Virus record (IMG/VR): IMGVR_UViG_3300025483_000019
Span: 1 to 47,816 of that record
Strand: one strand, 5' to 3'
Length of the DNA: 47,816 bases
Source: a virus
Under the pieces are notes generated by a model. It was not told where the DNA came from. It did not search any database and saw only the letters and a list, made by a program, of their open reading frames with translations. Below, piece by piece: positions 32,895-44,600 of the stretch. How positions within the stretch are numbered: position 1 is the first letter of the stretch; each line of letters starts with the position of its first letter. The translations under genes were made by a program, and so were the position numbers.

Positions 32895-35800
32895 ATGGCA
32901 AGAAATATACCTGGATCGGGAGCTCAAATTGAGCCAATTTTTAATACTGTCTTTGGTGTAAAGGCTGTAAAAGTAGTCGAAGGTGGTAGTGAATACACTT
33001 CTTCAGACCCACCTCGTCTGACAATTAGTGGATGTGGTACTCCAGTGCGACCCGCATTATTATATCCAATCATCGATGATGATTCTGGTAAAATTGTGCA
33101 TGTTAGAGTTTTAGATACTGGAAGTGGATATAACCCGCTTCGTGTTTCTATTACACCTTTACAAGATACCCCAACTATAAACACATCATTTGATGTCAAT
33201 AGAGTTTGGCAAGGAAATTCAAATTCAAGCACTTCAGGATCTTTTCAAATACAAAATTCTGATGTAACTGATAGATTAAGAATTGTATCCGATGGAGATC
33301 CAAAACCATCTCTAATTACAACTGATAATTTAAGAGCTCCTGGTGGATCTACTGTTATAACCGATTCGACTTTTGATCAAACTTTTATATACCGAGGTGG
33401 AAAGGATGTCCCCTTCTCAGGTGATAGATTATTCCAAAATAACAAATCCCTAGGAATTATGGCAAATGGTGTGTTATTACACACACCAGAATGGGGAGCA
33501 ATTGGTAATGCTCCTGCTGGATTTAGTATTGATACTGTAAACCACGACTACATTAAAACTCAAGATGAGTTTGACGGAGTTATTGATAATCAAAAATATT
33601 ATTATCAATCAAATAAACTAATTTCTCAGTTTGCTCAATCAAATGGTGTTTTTGAAAATGGTCTTCAGAAAGTTTTTACTTGGAATGTAAAAACTGAAAT
33701 AGATAATATTTTATTAAATACTGTTAGTATTCAAGAAAATAATGGAAATACTCCTATTGAAGTTGGTATAACTGTAAGTGTTGTTGGTGGATCTGGTACA
33801 GGTGAAATTGCAAAGGTTGTTAGAAATAGTCAAGGATTAGTAGAAAGAGTATACGTTAGAATTGCTAGAGGTGTATTTGAAGCTGGTAGTAGAGTTTTAG
33901 GATCTAATGGATTCTACTTTACTGTTTCTGGAGATCCAAGGACTTTCCTAAATGGTTTTTTCTATATTGACTTTGGACCTGAGGCACACGAGTTTGGTGA
34001 TTTTATCCCAGGTAGATATTATTTTGCACCAGAAAATATTCAGGTACAGAGAAATTATCTGATTATTTGGGATCAGAGTGATGATAGTAATCGAATACCA
34101 GTTGAACACCCAATGAGGTTTAGCACGACTCAAGATGGGTCACTGAATAGCGGTACTCTATATTACAACAGCACAGGTGCATCACAAGCACCAGCTGCTG
34201 ATTATGAGAATGAATATCAAGCAGTATTTATTATGAATGCTGATGAGACAAATCGCATCTATTATTACTGTGGTAATCATAGATATATGTCTGGGTATGA
34301 GGGTGATGAAGGATACTTAATTCTCAATCCAGAAATTGAAAATGAAGAACCCGAAAATAACTATTATATCTCAAATTTTTATCAACCTGGTGATGCTTCA
34401 ACAATAGATTATTCTAGACACGTAACTGGACACTCTAAGATTGTTGGTATGTCCTTTGATGGATATCCAATCTATGGTCCTTATGGGTATACATCTGGCA
34501 CAACTGTAGGAAGGATGACTTCTTCTTATAGATTAAAAACTGGTGCAGAAATTGATGGTAATCGAGCAACTGTAAACACTGTAGGATCTGTTACTAAAAC
34601 AGTAACTGTATCTAATGATAAATTTTTAATTGATGGTCAATCGCTTTCGGTTTTAAATCTTGATAGGGGTAAAGTATATACTTTTAATCTAGATGATTCT
34701 TCTAATGATACTAAAATCTTTCTCTTTAGTGAGACTGAAGATGGGTGGCATTCTCTAAATGACAATACTCAGATTGGTAATACTGCATATGTGTATCCCT
34801 CATCAAATATCAAATACTATATTGATGGATCTGAAGTAGATTATGCTGGATATCTTTCTGGATATACTACTGCAACTACCCGAAGTGTAGTATATGATGT
34901 AAAGGTTGATGCACCTACAGTGCTATATGTATTCTCATATAGTGGTAATAATGCTGGATATAGATCTGTCCAAAATGGTTATGTATTAGGAGACTTTACT
35001 CAAGACTATATCTATGATGATAGTCAGGGAATTCTAGATGAATTCAATGGTATTTTTACAAGCACTCCCGAATATCCAAACGGCACATATGCATACTTTA
35101 TGACTGAGAATGTCTCTGGCGTTCCAGTATATCCATATGCAATTGGTCCCAAAATGTATGGAGAACCCTTCTTTGAAGGTGATACACTTCCCGATATACA
35201 GGTACAGTTTCCATTCGGTGCTGAAGGTGAAGTATTCTTAGATGGGGATGAGGTTGGATTCATCAAAATGACTAAAAATGGAGATAGTTATTTTGGTCCC
35301 ACACAAGCTAAAATTCTTGGTGGGGAAGGAAATGGAGCGACAGTGACACCTGTTGTCCAAACAGTTACAGGTTTAACTCTGCAGGATGATGGTAGGAGTT
35401 TCTCAACTCCACCAAATCTTATTTTTGAAGGTGGTGGAGGTCAAGGTGCTACAGGAGCAGCGCAAATTGATACTACTGGTAAACTGACAAATATTACTAT
35501 TATTGATAATGGAGAATTTTATCAAGAGGCCCCATATGTTTTGATTACTGGTGGTGGTGGTCTTGGTGCAAAAGGAATTGCTAGAGTTTCTCAAGGTCAA
35601 GTTGTTGGGATCGATATTACAAATCCTGGAAGAGGATACACTTCTCCACCAAATGTCATTTTCCAAAAGTTGGTAAATCTCAAGAGAATTACTTCCAATA
35701 GACAGTCTTTAAATTCATCTACATTCTTTTTGACAGGTGTCTTGAAAGAAATGTCCTCAAGTGATAATACTGTATATGTAAAGTCTACAAATGCATTCCC

Positions 35801-37064
35801 TGGATCTGGATCTTTCATCATTGATAATGAGACAATTAACTATGCTACAAAGACTGATAAGTCTTTAGGTGGTCTAACTCGTGGTGTTAATTTTAGATAT
35901 GACCAGAGAATTATTTTAGATACCAGTCAAAATGATGGAGATGGTATTTCCACTTATCAATATAAAGTTGGCGATACTGTTATTAGGCAAATTGAAAATG
36001 CAAATAATAAGATTGCTAAAGTATATGATTGGAATCCAAATAATAGGGAATTGCTAGTTACCTTTGAAGTCGATGAATTGGCATTCATCGATGGAGGTAT
36101 TCCATCTACAGAAGATACTATTGTGCAGTTTGATGCAGGCACAGCGGGAAGTGCTAGTTCTTCATTCCAACCACATAATGTAATATTTTCAGAAAATACT
36201 ACTATTACAACATTAACGGTACCTATCGGTGCTTTAACAAATTCTGATTTTGAAGATGATGATGAGTTAAGTGGTGCTGGTGACGGAATTCCAGATCTTA
36301 TTAATACTGGCACTGCATATGTCAATCAAATTAGTTTGGATGGTGGCATCTACAGTTCTCTATATGGTGTAGAAGAAACTGTTGGTGGACAGAATACTAC
36401 ATTATTCCAAGTTGGTGAGAATATTAAAGACGGATCTACTCCATTCAAATTTGCTGGTGTTATTGAATCTGGTGCTCTGAGTGAAGGTCGTCCCCATGAA
36501 GCATTAATTGAAATTCAATTGGATGGTCCTACAGGAAATGGATTTAATTATCAAATCAATGAAACCATCGTTGGCAGCGAATCTGGAATTGTTGCTACGG
36601 TAGTTTCTTGGGATTCTCCAAATTACATACTAACCGTAAGAGGCATTATTCCATACGATACTGGGGATGTTAGTAAAGGATTAGGTGGTCTTCTTTATGA
36701 ATTCTCCGAAAATTCTTGTGTTGTTGACTTTATTATATTGGATGCTGGCACTAACTATACTGCTCCACCAACAATTGTAGTTGAGGATATTGGTGATATT
36801 CAAGCAACAGGAACGGTAAACATGACTGTTGCTGGTGACCAAATTGCTTCAGTAACTGTTACTGATGGTGGTTATGGTATCATTCCTTACATTGATAATA
36901 CATATAATTCCCGCCCCACTGTTACTGTTACTAATGCTGGTGGTGATACAACAGGAAATGGAGGAGCATTACAAATAATTTCTGGAGGAGAAAAAATTAA
37001 TGGAAACGGTGGAGCTTCTTACAGAATCAAGGGAATTAAGTATCTAACCGAAATTAGATCTTGA
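32895..37064 (+). CDS. Large baseplate-associated structural protein, 1389 aa
   Basis: Encodes 1,389 residues. It opens with GxGY beta-repeats (residues about 15-90). A cupredoxin-like domain at about 365-475 has H405 (EHPMRFST), C459, H462 and M465 (YYYCGNHRYM). A YHYH-like domain follows at 507-535 (SKIVGMSFDGYPIYGPYGY) and 715-738 (EFNGIFTSTPEYPNGTYAYF). Between these two parts sits a second cupredoxin-like segment (about 590-690) that has lost all ligands. Then come GxGY repeats (about 800-920), an attachment-type module with IDNETINY and LTRGVNF (about 950-1010), and further beta repeats to the end. The same modules occur in the giant protein, so this looks like a paralogous offshoot. 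Its place before gp8 supports a baseplate role. Start fixed by the 3-base gap. Confidence 0.7.
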   Translation: MARNIPGSGAQIEPIFNTVFGVKAVKVVEGGSEYTSSDPPRLTISGCGTPVRPALLYPIIDDDSGKIVHVRVLDTGSGYNPLRVSITPLQDTPTINTSFDVNRVWQGNSNSSTSGSFQIQNSDVTDRLRIVSDGDPKPSLITTDNLRAPGGSTVITDSTFDQTFIYRGGKDVPFSGDRLFQNNKSLGIMANGVLLHTPEWGAIGNAPAGFSIDTVNHDYIKTQDEFDGVIDNQKYYYQSNKLISQFAQSNGVFENGLQKVFTWNVKTEIDNILLNTVSIQENNGNTPIEVGITVSVVGGSGTGEIAKVVRNSQGLVERVYVRIARGVFEAGSRVLGSNGFYFTVSGDPRTFLNGFFYIDFGPEAHEFGDFIPGRYYFAPENIQVQRNYLIIWDQSDDSNRIPVEHPMRFSTTQDGSLNSGTLYYNSTGASQAPAADYENEYQAVFIMNADETNRIYYYCGNHRYMSGYEGDEGYLILNPEIENEEPENNYYISNFYQPGDASTIDYSRHVTGHSKIVGMSFDGYPIYGPYGYTSGTTVGRMTSSYRLKTGAEIDGNRATVNTVGSVTKTVTVSNDKFLIDGQSLSVLNLDRGKVYTFNLDDSSNDTKIFLFSETEDGWHSLNDNTQIGNTAYVYPSSNIKYYIDGSEVDYAGYLSGYTTATTRSVVYDVKVDAPTVLYVFSYSGNNAGYRSVQNGYVLGDFTQDYIYDDSQGILDEFNGIFTSTPEYPNGTYAYFMTENVSGVPVYPYAIGPKMYGEPFFEGDTLPDIQVQFPFGAEGEVFLDGDEVGFIKMTKNGDSYFGPTQAKILGGEGNGATVTPVVQTVTGLTLQDDGRSFSTPPNLIFEGGGGQGATGAAQIDTTGKLTNITIIDNGEFYQEAPYVLITGGGGLGAKGIARVSQGQVVGIDITNPGRGYTSPPNVIFQKLVNLKRITSNRQSLNSSTFFLTGVLKEMSSSDNTVYVKSTNAFPGSGSFIIDNETINYATKTDKSLGGLTRGVNFRYDQRIILDTSQNDGDGISTYQYKVGDTVIRQIENANNKIAKVYDWNPNNRELLVTFEVDELAFIDGGIPSTEDTIVQFDAGTAGSASSSFQPHNVIFSENTTITTLTVPIGALTNSDFEDDDELSGAGDGIPDLINTGTAYVNQISLDGGIYSSLYGVEETVGGQNTTLFQVGENIKDGSTPFKFAGVIESGALSEGRPHEALIEIQLDGPTGNGFNYQINETIVGSESGIVATVVSWDSPNYILTVRGIIPYDTGDVSKGLGGLLYEFSENSCVVDFIILDAGTNYTAPPTIVVEDIGDIQATGTVNMTVAGDQIASVTVTDGGYGIIPYIDNTYNSRPTVTVTNAGGDTTGNGGALQIISGGEKINGNGGASYRIKGIKYLTEIRS

Positions 37065-37071
37065 TAACCTT

Positions 37072-37079
37072 CATAAATA
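37072..37079 (+). promoter_or_regulatory. T4-type late promoter before gp8
   Basis: CATAAATA lies in the 51-base gap before gp8, 36 bases ahead of its ATG. It is identical to the motifs at 31639 and 46706. AGAGGA follows a few bases downstream but is too far from the ATG to be the main ribosome-binding site; AGGA at 37109-37112 is close to it. Confidence 0.75.
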
Positions 37080-37115
37080 AACAAGAGGATCACCAATTTG
37101 TATATAACCTAGGAA

Positions 37116-38648
37116 ATGGCAGCGTTACTAACTGATCAATTTAGGATTTTTTCTGCACAAAAATTCATCAAAGCACTTGAGGGTCCTAACTCGACTCAAA
37201 GTGATGCTGATGCAGGATCTTCTAGAGACCGACTCTACATCTTCATCGGTAGACCACAACCTTGGGATGATGAAAACTCACCACCCCAAGCGGTAGACTC
37301 GTTTCGAGAATTTTCGTCATCATATGATGACATGATTTCTCTGAAAAGGGTGTTGGCATCTGATGTTGTGCAGGTTGTCCGCAGAATTGACTGGGTTTCT
37401 CCAGAGCAAACCACTGGCGGTCTGGGTTTTACCTATGACATGTATCGTCATGATTATTCTCCTAGTAAAACTGCTTCCTCAGGTGCTACTAAATTATATG
37501 ATTCAGATTTCTACGTTGTAAACTCACAATATCAAGTATATAAGTGCATTTACAATGGCACGTCACCTTCAGATCCTAACGGGAAACCATCTACGGTTGA
37601 GCCAACTGGCACTTCTACTTCCATTATCACTACTGGTGATGGTTATCGTTGGAAGTATCTTTATACCATTCCTGTGGCTTCTGTTTTGAAGTTTTTCTCT
37701 AATGATTACATGCCTGTTTTCATTAATGATGCAGTAAGAACAAACGCAGTCGCTGGTGAAATTGATACTGTAGTTATTAATGCTGCTGGATCTGGTTACA
37801 ATAACGGCACTTATGATAATGCCCCTATCAATGGAGATGGTACAGGTGCAAGAGTTTCTATTGTTATTGACGGTGGTAAGGTAATTTCTGCAACTGTAAC
37901 TTCTGGTGGCACAGGATATACTTTTGGTAAAATCAGTATTGATAATATCCAAGGTATCGGCACAGGCACTAATGCTGAAGTCGATGTTATTATTCCACCT
38001 CCAAGTGGTCATGGTTATGATCCTGTCACTGAGATGGGTGCATACAGAGCAATGATCAATGCTAAACTTTCTTATGATGAAGGCGCTGGGGATTTCCCTA
38101 TTGATAACGATTATCGTCGTATTGGATTGATTGCAAATCCACTTAAGTTTGGCACCTCTGAGTTAATCTCAGATCTTACGGTTTCTGCAACTAAAGCAGT
38201 AATCTTCCCCTCAAATTTCCAAGGAAATTATATTCCTGATGAAATCATTACGCAATCTAGAATTATTGGTGGTATTACCGTTACCGCTAGGGGTAGAGTT
38301 ATTTCATGGAATTCTACTACTAAACTTTTGAAGTATTATCAAAACAACGTTGATGGTATTTTCCCAGAAGTCACTGGTACTCTAAATGAGTTTGATGGAT
38401 CAAACCCCATCAATGGAGCAACGTCTGGTGCTGCTGGTCAACCAGATGTAAACTTCCCTACGATTCCCAATACAGCATCTAGGACCATTAACAATACTGA
38501 GTATGATTTGGGTATGAAGTTTAACAATGGATATGCAAAACCAGAGATCAAATATAGCACTGGTCAAGTGGTCTATATAGATAACAGGCGCTCTATCAGT
38601 CGCGCAAATGACCAAGTAGAAGACATCAAAATCGTAATCGAATTCTAA
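37116..38648 (+). CDS. 8: Baseplate wedge subunit gp8
   Basis: Encodes 510 residues (T4 gp8 is 334). gp8 dimers join gp7 and gp10 in the wedge. The N-terminus is characteristic: TDQFRIFSAQKFIKAL, RDRLYIFIGRPQPWDDENSP, SFREFSSSYDDMISLKRV, and the DGYRWKYLYTIP segment near residue 180. The C-terminal conserved part resumes near residue 308 (MGAYRAMINAKLSYDEG then NDYRRIGLI). Between them, about residues 211-305, lies an insertion of GxGY-type beta repeats (NAAGSGYNN, TSGGTGYTF), the same module found in the giant protein. This largely explains the extra length. The stop overlaps the DUF4815 gene's ATG by one base. Confidence 0.9.
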   Translation: MAALLTDQFRIFSAQKFIKALEGPNSTQSDADAGSSRDRLYIFIGRPQPWDDENSPPQAVDSFREFSSSYDDMISLKRVLASDVVQVVRRIDWVSPEQTTGGLGFTYDMYRHDYSPSKTASSGATKLYDSDFYVVNSQYQVYKCIYNGTSPSDPNGKPSTVEPTGTSTSIITTGDGYRWKYLYTIPVASVLKFFSNDYMPVFINDAVRTNAVAGEIDTVVINAAGSGYNNGTYDNAPINGDGTGARVSIVIDGGKVISATVTSGGTGYTFGKISIDNIQGIGTGTNAEVDVIIPPPSGHGYDPVTEMGAYRAMINAKLSYDEGAGDFPIDNDYRRIGLIANPLKFGTSELISDLTVSATKAVIFPSNFQGNYIPDEIITQSRIIGGITVTARGRVISWNSTTKLLKYYQNNVDGIFPEVTGTLNEFDGSNPINGATSGAAGQPDVNFPTIPNTASRTINNTEYDLGMKFNNGYAKPEIKYSTGQVVYIDNRRSISRANDQVEDIKIVIEF

Positions 38649-41600
38649 TGGCACAAAATACCAATCTAAACGTTACACCCTATTACGACGATTTCGATAA
38701 GGATAAGAATTTTTACAGGGTGTTATTCCGTCCTGGATTCCCAATTCAGGCTCGTGAATTGTCAACCATGCAATCGATCTTGCAGAATCAGGTCGAAAAT
38801 GTTGGCACACACTTTTTTAAAGATGGTGCAATGGTCATCCCTGGTCAAGTGGGATATGACTTGAATGTAAGTTGCATTCTATTACAAGAATCATTCTTAG
38901 GTAGTGATGTTGAGACCTATAGAGACCAGTTAGATGGTTCTATTATTGAAGGTCTGACTACTGGTATTAAAGCAAAAGTTTTATATAGTATTTCCGCAGA
39001 GGATTCCGAAAGGGGATACATTACAATATATGTAAAATATATTGATTCTGGAGATACAACTTCAGCGTCTGGATTAAATACTTTCCAATTAAATGAGCAG
39101 TTAATTGCAAACAAAGAAATTACTTTTGGATCGACGCTGATTGAAATCGGCACTCCATTTGCACAACTTCTTCCTGTAAATGCCACCTCAGTTGGATCTT
39201 CGGCATATATTAGTGATGGTGTTTATTTCATCAGAGGTCACTTTGTAAATGTGCCCTCTAGTTATATTATTCTTGAGCAGTATAGTAGCAATCCTTCATA
39301 TAGAGTCGGTCTTGACGTACTTGAGTCCATTGTTACTCCAGAAGACGATGAATCTCTAAATGATAATGCTGCAGGAACTTCCAACTACTCTGCTCCTGGT
39401 GGTCATAGATTTAAGATTAGCACTCAGTTTACAAAACGTCTTATCTCCGATGAAGCAGATAAAGACTTCATCGAATTACTTAGAATTAATCAAAGCACGG
39501 TAGAGAGTTTCGTAACTCGTACGGCATATAGTGAACTTGAAAAGTCTCTTGCGCGTAGGACTTTTGAAGAGTCTGGAGATTATGTAATTGATACATTCAC
39601 TGTTACTCCTAGAGAGCATTTAAATGATGGATTTAATAATGGTGTTTATCAGCAAGGAGATACATCTCGACAGGGAAATCCAGCAGCAGAATCTAAACTT
39701 GCTATTGAGGTTTCTCCTGGTAAGGCATATATTAAAGGATATCGCACAGAGTTTATTTCTCCCCAATATGTTGATGTAGATAAACCTAGAGATTTTGATT
39801 CTGTACAGAATGGTATTATCAATTTCAACTTAGGCAATTTCATAAAAGTATATGATATCTATGGTTGGCCTGAAGTTAGTGGAGATGGTGTTGTTGATGC
39901 ATACCAAGTTATGGATTTGTATGATGACTGGTCTGCAAATGCAACTACTACACCAAAATCAGGTGCCAATCAAATTGGTAGATGTCGTGTAGTCCAAATG
40001 CAAAAAGCAACGACTTCTTCTGCAGCAACTAATCCCTTTGGCAATCAAGGAGTCACGGCTGGTGTCTATGACATGTGGTTCTATGATGCTCAAATGTGGA
40101 CAGCAATCAATATTGCTAATGCGGTGCTTCCCCTTACAGTAGGATCTAGAATTAAAGGTAAAACTTCTGGTGCCATTGGTTATATTGCAAGTACAGGTAA
40201 TAATACACATTATGTTTATCTTGAGCAAGTTTCAGGTATATTCACCAATAATGAAATTTTAGAAATTGATGGAAGACCTATAGGTACTCTTGAAGCAGCA
40301 TGGTCTTATCAAGTTTCGGATGCTAGATCTGCATTTGGTCTAAATGCTACCAACCAAATTAGATTTGGGTGTAACCTTATTCTGAATGATGCTAGACCTA
40401 TTGAAGCATCAACTATCAATATTGATAATACTCAAGGTGATGTTTTAACTGCAGATACTATTGTTGGTGGTAGTGGATATTCAGACGCTACTGGTGTCGC
40501 TACTACTGGTGGTAATGGTAGTAATTTGACTGTTGATATTACCACTTCGGCAGGTGCAGTTACAGGGGTAACTGTTAATGTTGGTGGTAGTGGTTATAGT
40601 GTTGATGAAACCATTACAATCACAGGTGGTGGTGCTGATGCAACGTTTGATGTTGCTTCAATTGCTAACTCCAATATTACTGGTTTTAGAACTAGATTTG
40701 ATAAAGATCTTCGTCCTGGTGATGTAGTAACACCAACTATTTCTAATTCTGAAGGTAATAACACGGTAAGAATCAAAAGAGTTGATCCTGCTAATATCGG
40801 TACAACTAGTGTTAATAAGAGGTCAACAGTAGCAGCAAGCGATGTTATTTTCAATTATGATGATCAAACTGCAGTAACCGATACTGTATTAACCGTAGGC
40901 ACTGTTGCAGATGGCGATTATAGTGAGTTGGTGAGATTGCGTCCTTTCATCTTCCAGAAAGATTATCAGAATGGCGAACTTTCGTTTGACCTTCCTGAAG
41001 ATGTTATGAAGTCTCTGGCAGATGAGTCTTTCTTTGTCTTTAGAAACTTCGCGTCTAAAACTGTTACTTCAGGATCAATTACATTCACTCTTCCTGAAAC
41101 TGAAGCATTTGGCGCACTATCTTCCGATAATTATATTCTGACTGTTATTAGTGATGGTGGCGATACTACATTCAGTGCTGGTGATAATTTAGATGTAGAT
41201 TCTTTAACTGATGGTGGTGTATTAGCGACAAGTTTTGGTGCTGGTAATCAGTCATTCTCTATCAGTGGACTTGGCCAAGTTGCTTCAGTTTCATTAACTG
41301 CTCTGGTTTCCAAAAACACGGTATCTAAGAAAGTTAAGTCTGCTGCTAAGATGCAAGCATTGAAGGTAATCAAAACAGATAATGATGTAGATGTCCAAAA
41401 AACTGGTCTGACATATAGTGGTCTATATGGCACTAGAGTCCAAGATGGTGAAGTCTCTTTTGGATTGAATGATGTTTATCATGTCCATGCAATTTATGAG
41501 TCATATAATTCTAATGATGCAGCACCACCATTTATCACACTGACAGAATCAATCTTCTTTGGAAGTGGCACATTAGTTACTGGTAAAACCTCTGGGGCTC

Positions 41601-44600
41601 GTGGAAGAGTAATTTCTTTCCAAAACACTACACAAAAACTATTTTTTGTAAATCTGAATGATGTCAACTTTATTAATGGTGAGAAGATTGAAGGATTTGA
41701 TGCGAATAATGATCCTATCGATGCCCTAGTTGATGACGATGAAGATTCAATCTCACTCGGTAGTAAAGTAATTACAGATCAGTTTACATTAGATCCTGGT
41801 CAAAGAACTAATTATTATGATGTTTCTAGATTAGTTAGAGAAAGTGGTTTAGTATCTCCTAATAGAAGATTGCTAGTAATCTTTGATTACTTCATTCATG
41901 AAGCATCTGGTGACTACTTCTCTGCAGAATCTTATACTGGTATTGAGTTTAAAGATATTCCTAACTATAAGTTAGATGGATCTATTAAGTTTATTCGAGA
42001 TCAAGCAGACTTCCGTCCTGGCATCAAAGAATTGAGAAATGGGTCTGGCACTATTAGCGCACCATACTTTGTAAATTGCACAACATTTGATTTCAACTCA
42101 AGAGTATTCAATACTAGTGGTGGTAGTGGTGCTTCCACAATCTTCGATATCATGCAGGTCAATTCTTCCTTTAGATCTGATTATTCTTGGTATCTAGCTA
42201 GAATCGATAAATTGTATGTCTCTCATTCTGGAGACATTAAAATTTCTAAAGGAGTATCTGGAAAATATCTAATTCCTCCTGAAGATTTCCCTAACGCAAT
42301 GCTTGTAGCAACGTTAGAATATAAACCATATGTATTTGATCCTGAAAGAGATGTTATCATCAAACAGGAATTGATTCGTCGTTATACGATGAAGGATATT
42401 GGCGACCTGGAGCAGAGACTGACTCACGTCGAATACTATACTTCGTTGTCTTTGCTTGAGTCTCAAGCAGACAATACTAAAACCTATGATGAAAATGGTT
42501 TTGATCGTTTGAAGAATGGATATGTTGTAGATGACTTTACTGATCATACAGTTGGTGCTGTCTTTAGTCCTGACTATAAGTGCTCTTTAGACTTTAGAGA
42601 AGGACAACTGAGACCTCAGCACTTTACAACCAATGTTGCACTTCAATATAATGAATCCGAATCAACTAATATTGTCAAAGCACCAGGGAATGTTTTAACC
42701 CTTCCCTATAATGATCTAGCAGTAATTACACAACCATATGCATCTAGGACTGAAAATGTTAACCCATTTAACGTCTTTACTTTCATCGGTCGTGTAGATC
42801 TACAACCTGCATCTGATGATTGGATTGATATTGATCGTATGCCTGCTCGTGTTGAGAATATTGAAGGTGATTTCTCTGCAGTATCTGAAGATATGCAGCT
42901 TGATCAAGATGGTTTTGCTCCTATTCAGTGGGGATCTTGGCAGACAAACTGGACTGGTGAAACTGTATTGTCAACAACTCAAACAACATCAACATCTGGT
43001 ACATATGGTGTTGGTCGTCAGTTAGGTCGTGCTGGTCACGGTCAGCGTAGACAGGGACTTTTCTATCTACATGATCGCACAACCTTCCGTGTTGTTAACA
43101 ACCAAGCAAGACAGGGTATTCGCACAAAAATTGTGCCTAAGATTGATCGTAAGTCTTTAGGTGACACTATTCTATCTACTTCTGCAATTCCTTGGATTAG
43201 ATCTCGTAATATTGGATTTAATGTATTCCGACTGAAACCCCGTACTAGATTCTATGCATTCTTTGATGGTGTGGTAGTTACAAACTATATGACACCTAAG
43301 GTTATTGAAATAATCAAAAATTCTTCTACAGATTCTAGGACAAATGAAACACCTTTTGTTGTTGGTGAAACTGTACGTGGAGAGACTTCTGGTTGTCAAT
43401 TGCAAGTTGTTGCTCCTAATGATGGATATACTACAAATCCATATGGAAAGGGCACTGAAACACTTCCAGAAACTTATGCTTCACAAACTCAATATTTAAA
43501 TCATAACATTACTGCAATTGCTGAAAGTGTGTCTCCCGATTATTTCGGTAACATGCAAGTTGGTGAAGTTTTACTTGGACTAACATCTGGTGCTAGAGCA
43601 GTTGTCCAAGATCGTCGTTTATTGACCGATAACGTAGGTAATATTCAAGGCACATTCTTTGTGCCTTCTCCTAAGAATGATGCAAACCCCCGTTGGGCAA
43701 CAGGTACTAGAAATGTTAGATTTACTACAAGTGAGACTAACAACTCTACTCCTGGCACTGTAGATTCTTCTGCACAGGCAACTTATTCTGCTCAAGGCAC
43801 TTTACAGACAGTCCAAGAAAATATTCTTGCTGTTAGAAATGCTGAGGTTGTCCAAGATACTGTTTCTGAAGAAAGAGTTGTTGAAAGCACCAGAACTGAA
43901 GATAGGCAGATTGGTTGGTATGACCCTCTTGCACAATCCTTTATTGTTGAAGAAGACGGCGGGATGTTCTTGACTGGAGTTGATATTTACTTCCAGACTA
44001 AAGATACTAATATCCCAATCTCAATGCAGATTAGGACCATGACAAATGGTTATCCTACAAAAACTATTCTTCCTTTCTCTGATGTTACGATCAATCCCGA
44101 TCAGGTAGAGATTTCTGAAAGTGCTGCGATCCCAACTAGATTTACATTTAGAGCACCTGTTTATATTAAGTCTTCAATTGAATATTGCTTCGTGCTTCTG
44201 TCTGACTCCAACGAATATAAAGTTTGGATCTCTAGAATGGGTGATGTTGATGTTACTGGCACTAGGACAATTTCTGAGCAACCCTATGCTGGTGTGCTCT
44301 TTAAATCTCAAAACGCATCTACCTGGACTGCTGATCAGTATGAAGATCTGAAGTTTACAGTATTCCGTGCTGACTTTACAGAAACTCAGGGCACAGTAAC
44401 TTTAAATAATACCCCTCAGGGTAGAGGAAATGGAGGAGTCCACAGACTTATTTCCAATCCCATTCAGACTATTAAACCAAAAACTACTTTAGTATTACCA
44501 GCAGGCACAACTTATGCATATTCTGTCGGAGCTAGATTAAAACAGATTACGACAAATGCAGAAGCAACTGTATTATCATTTGATCCTGACACAGATCCAG

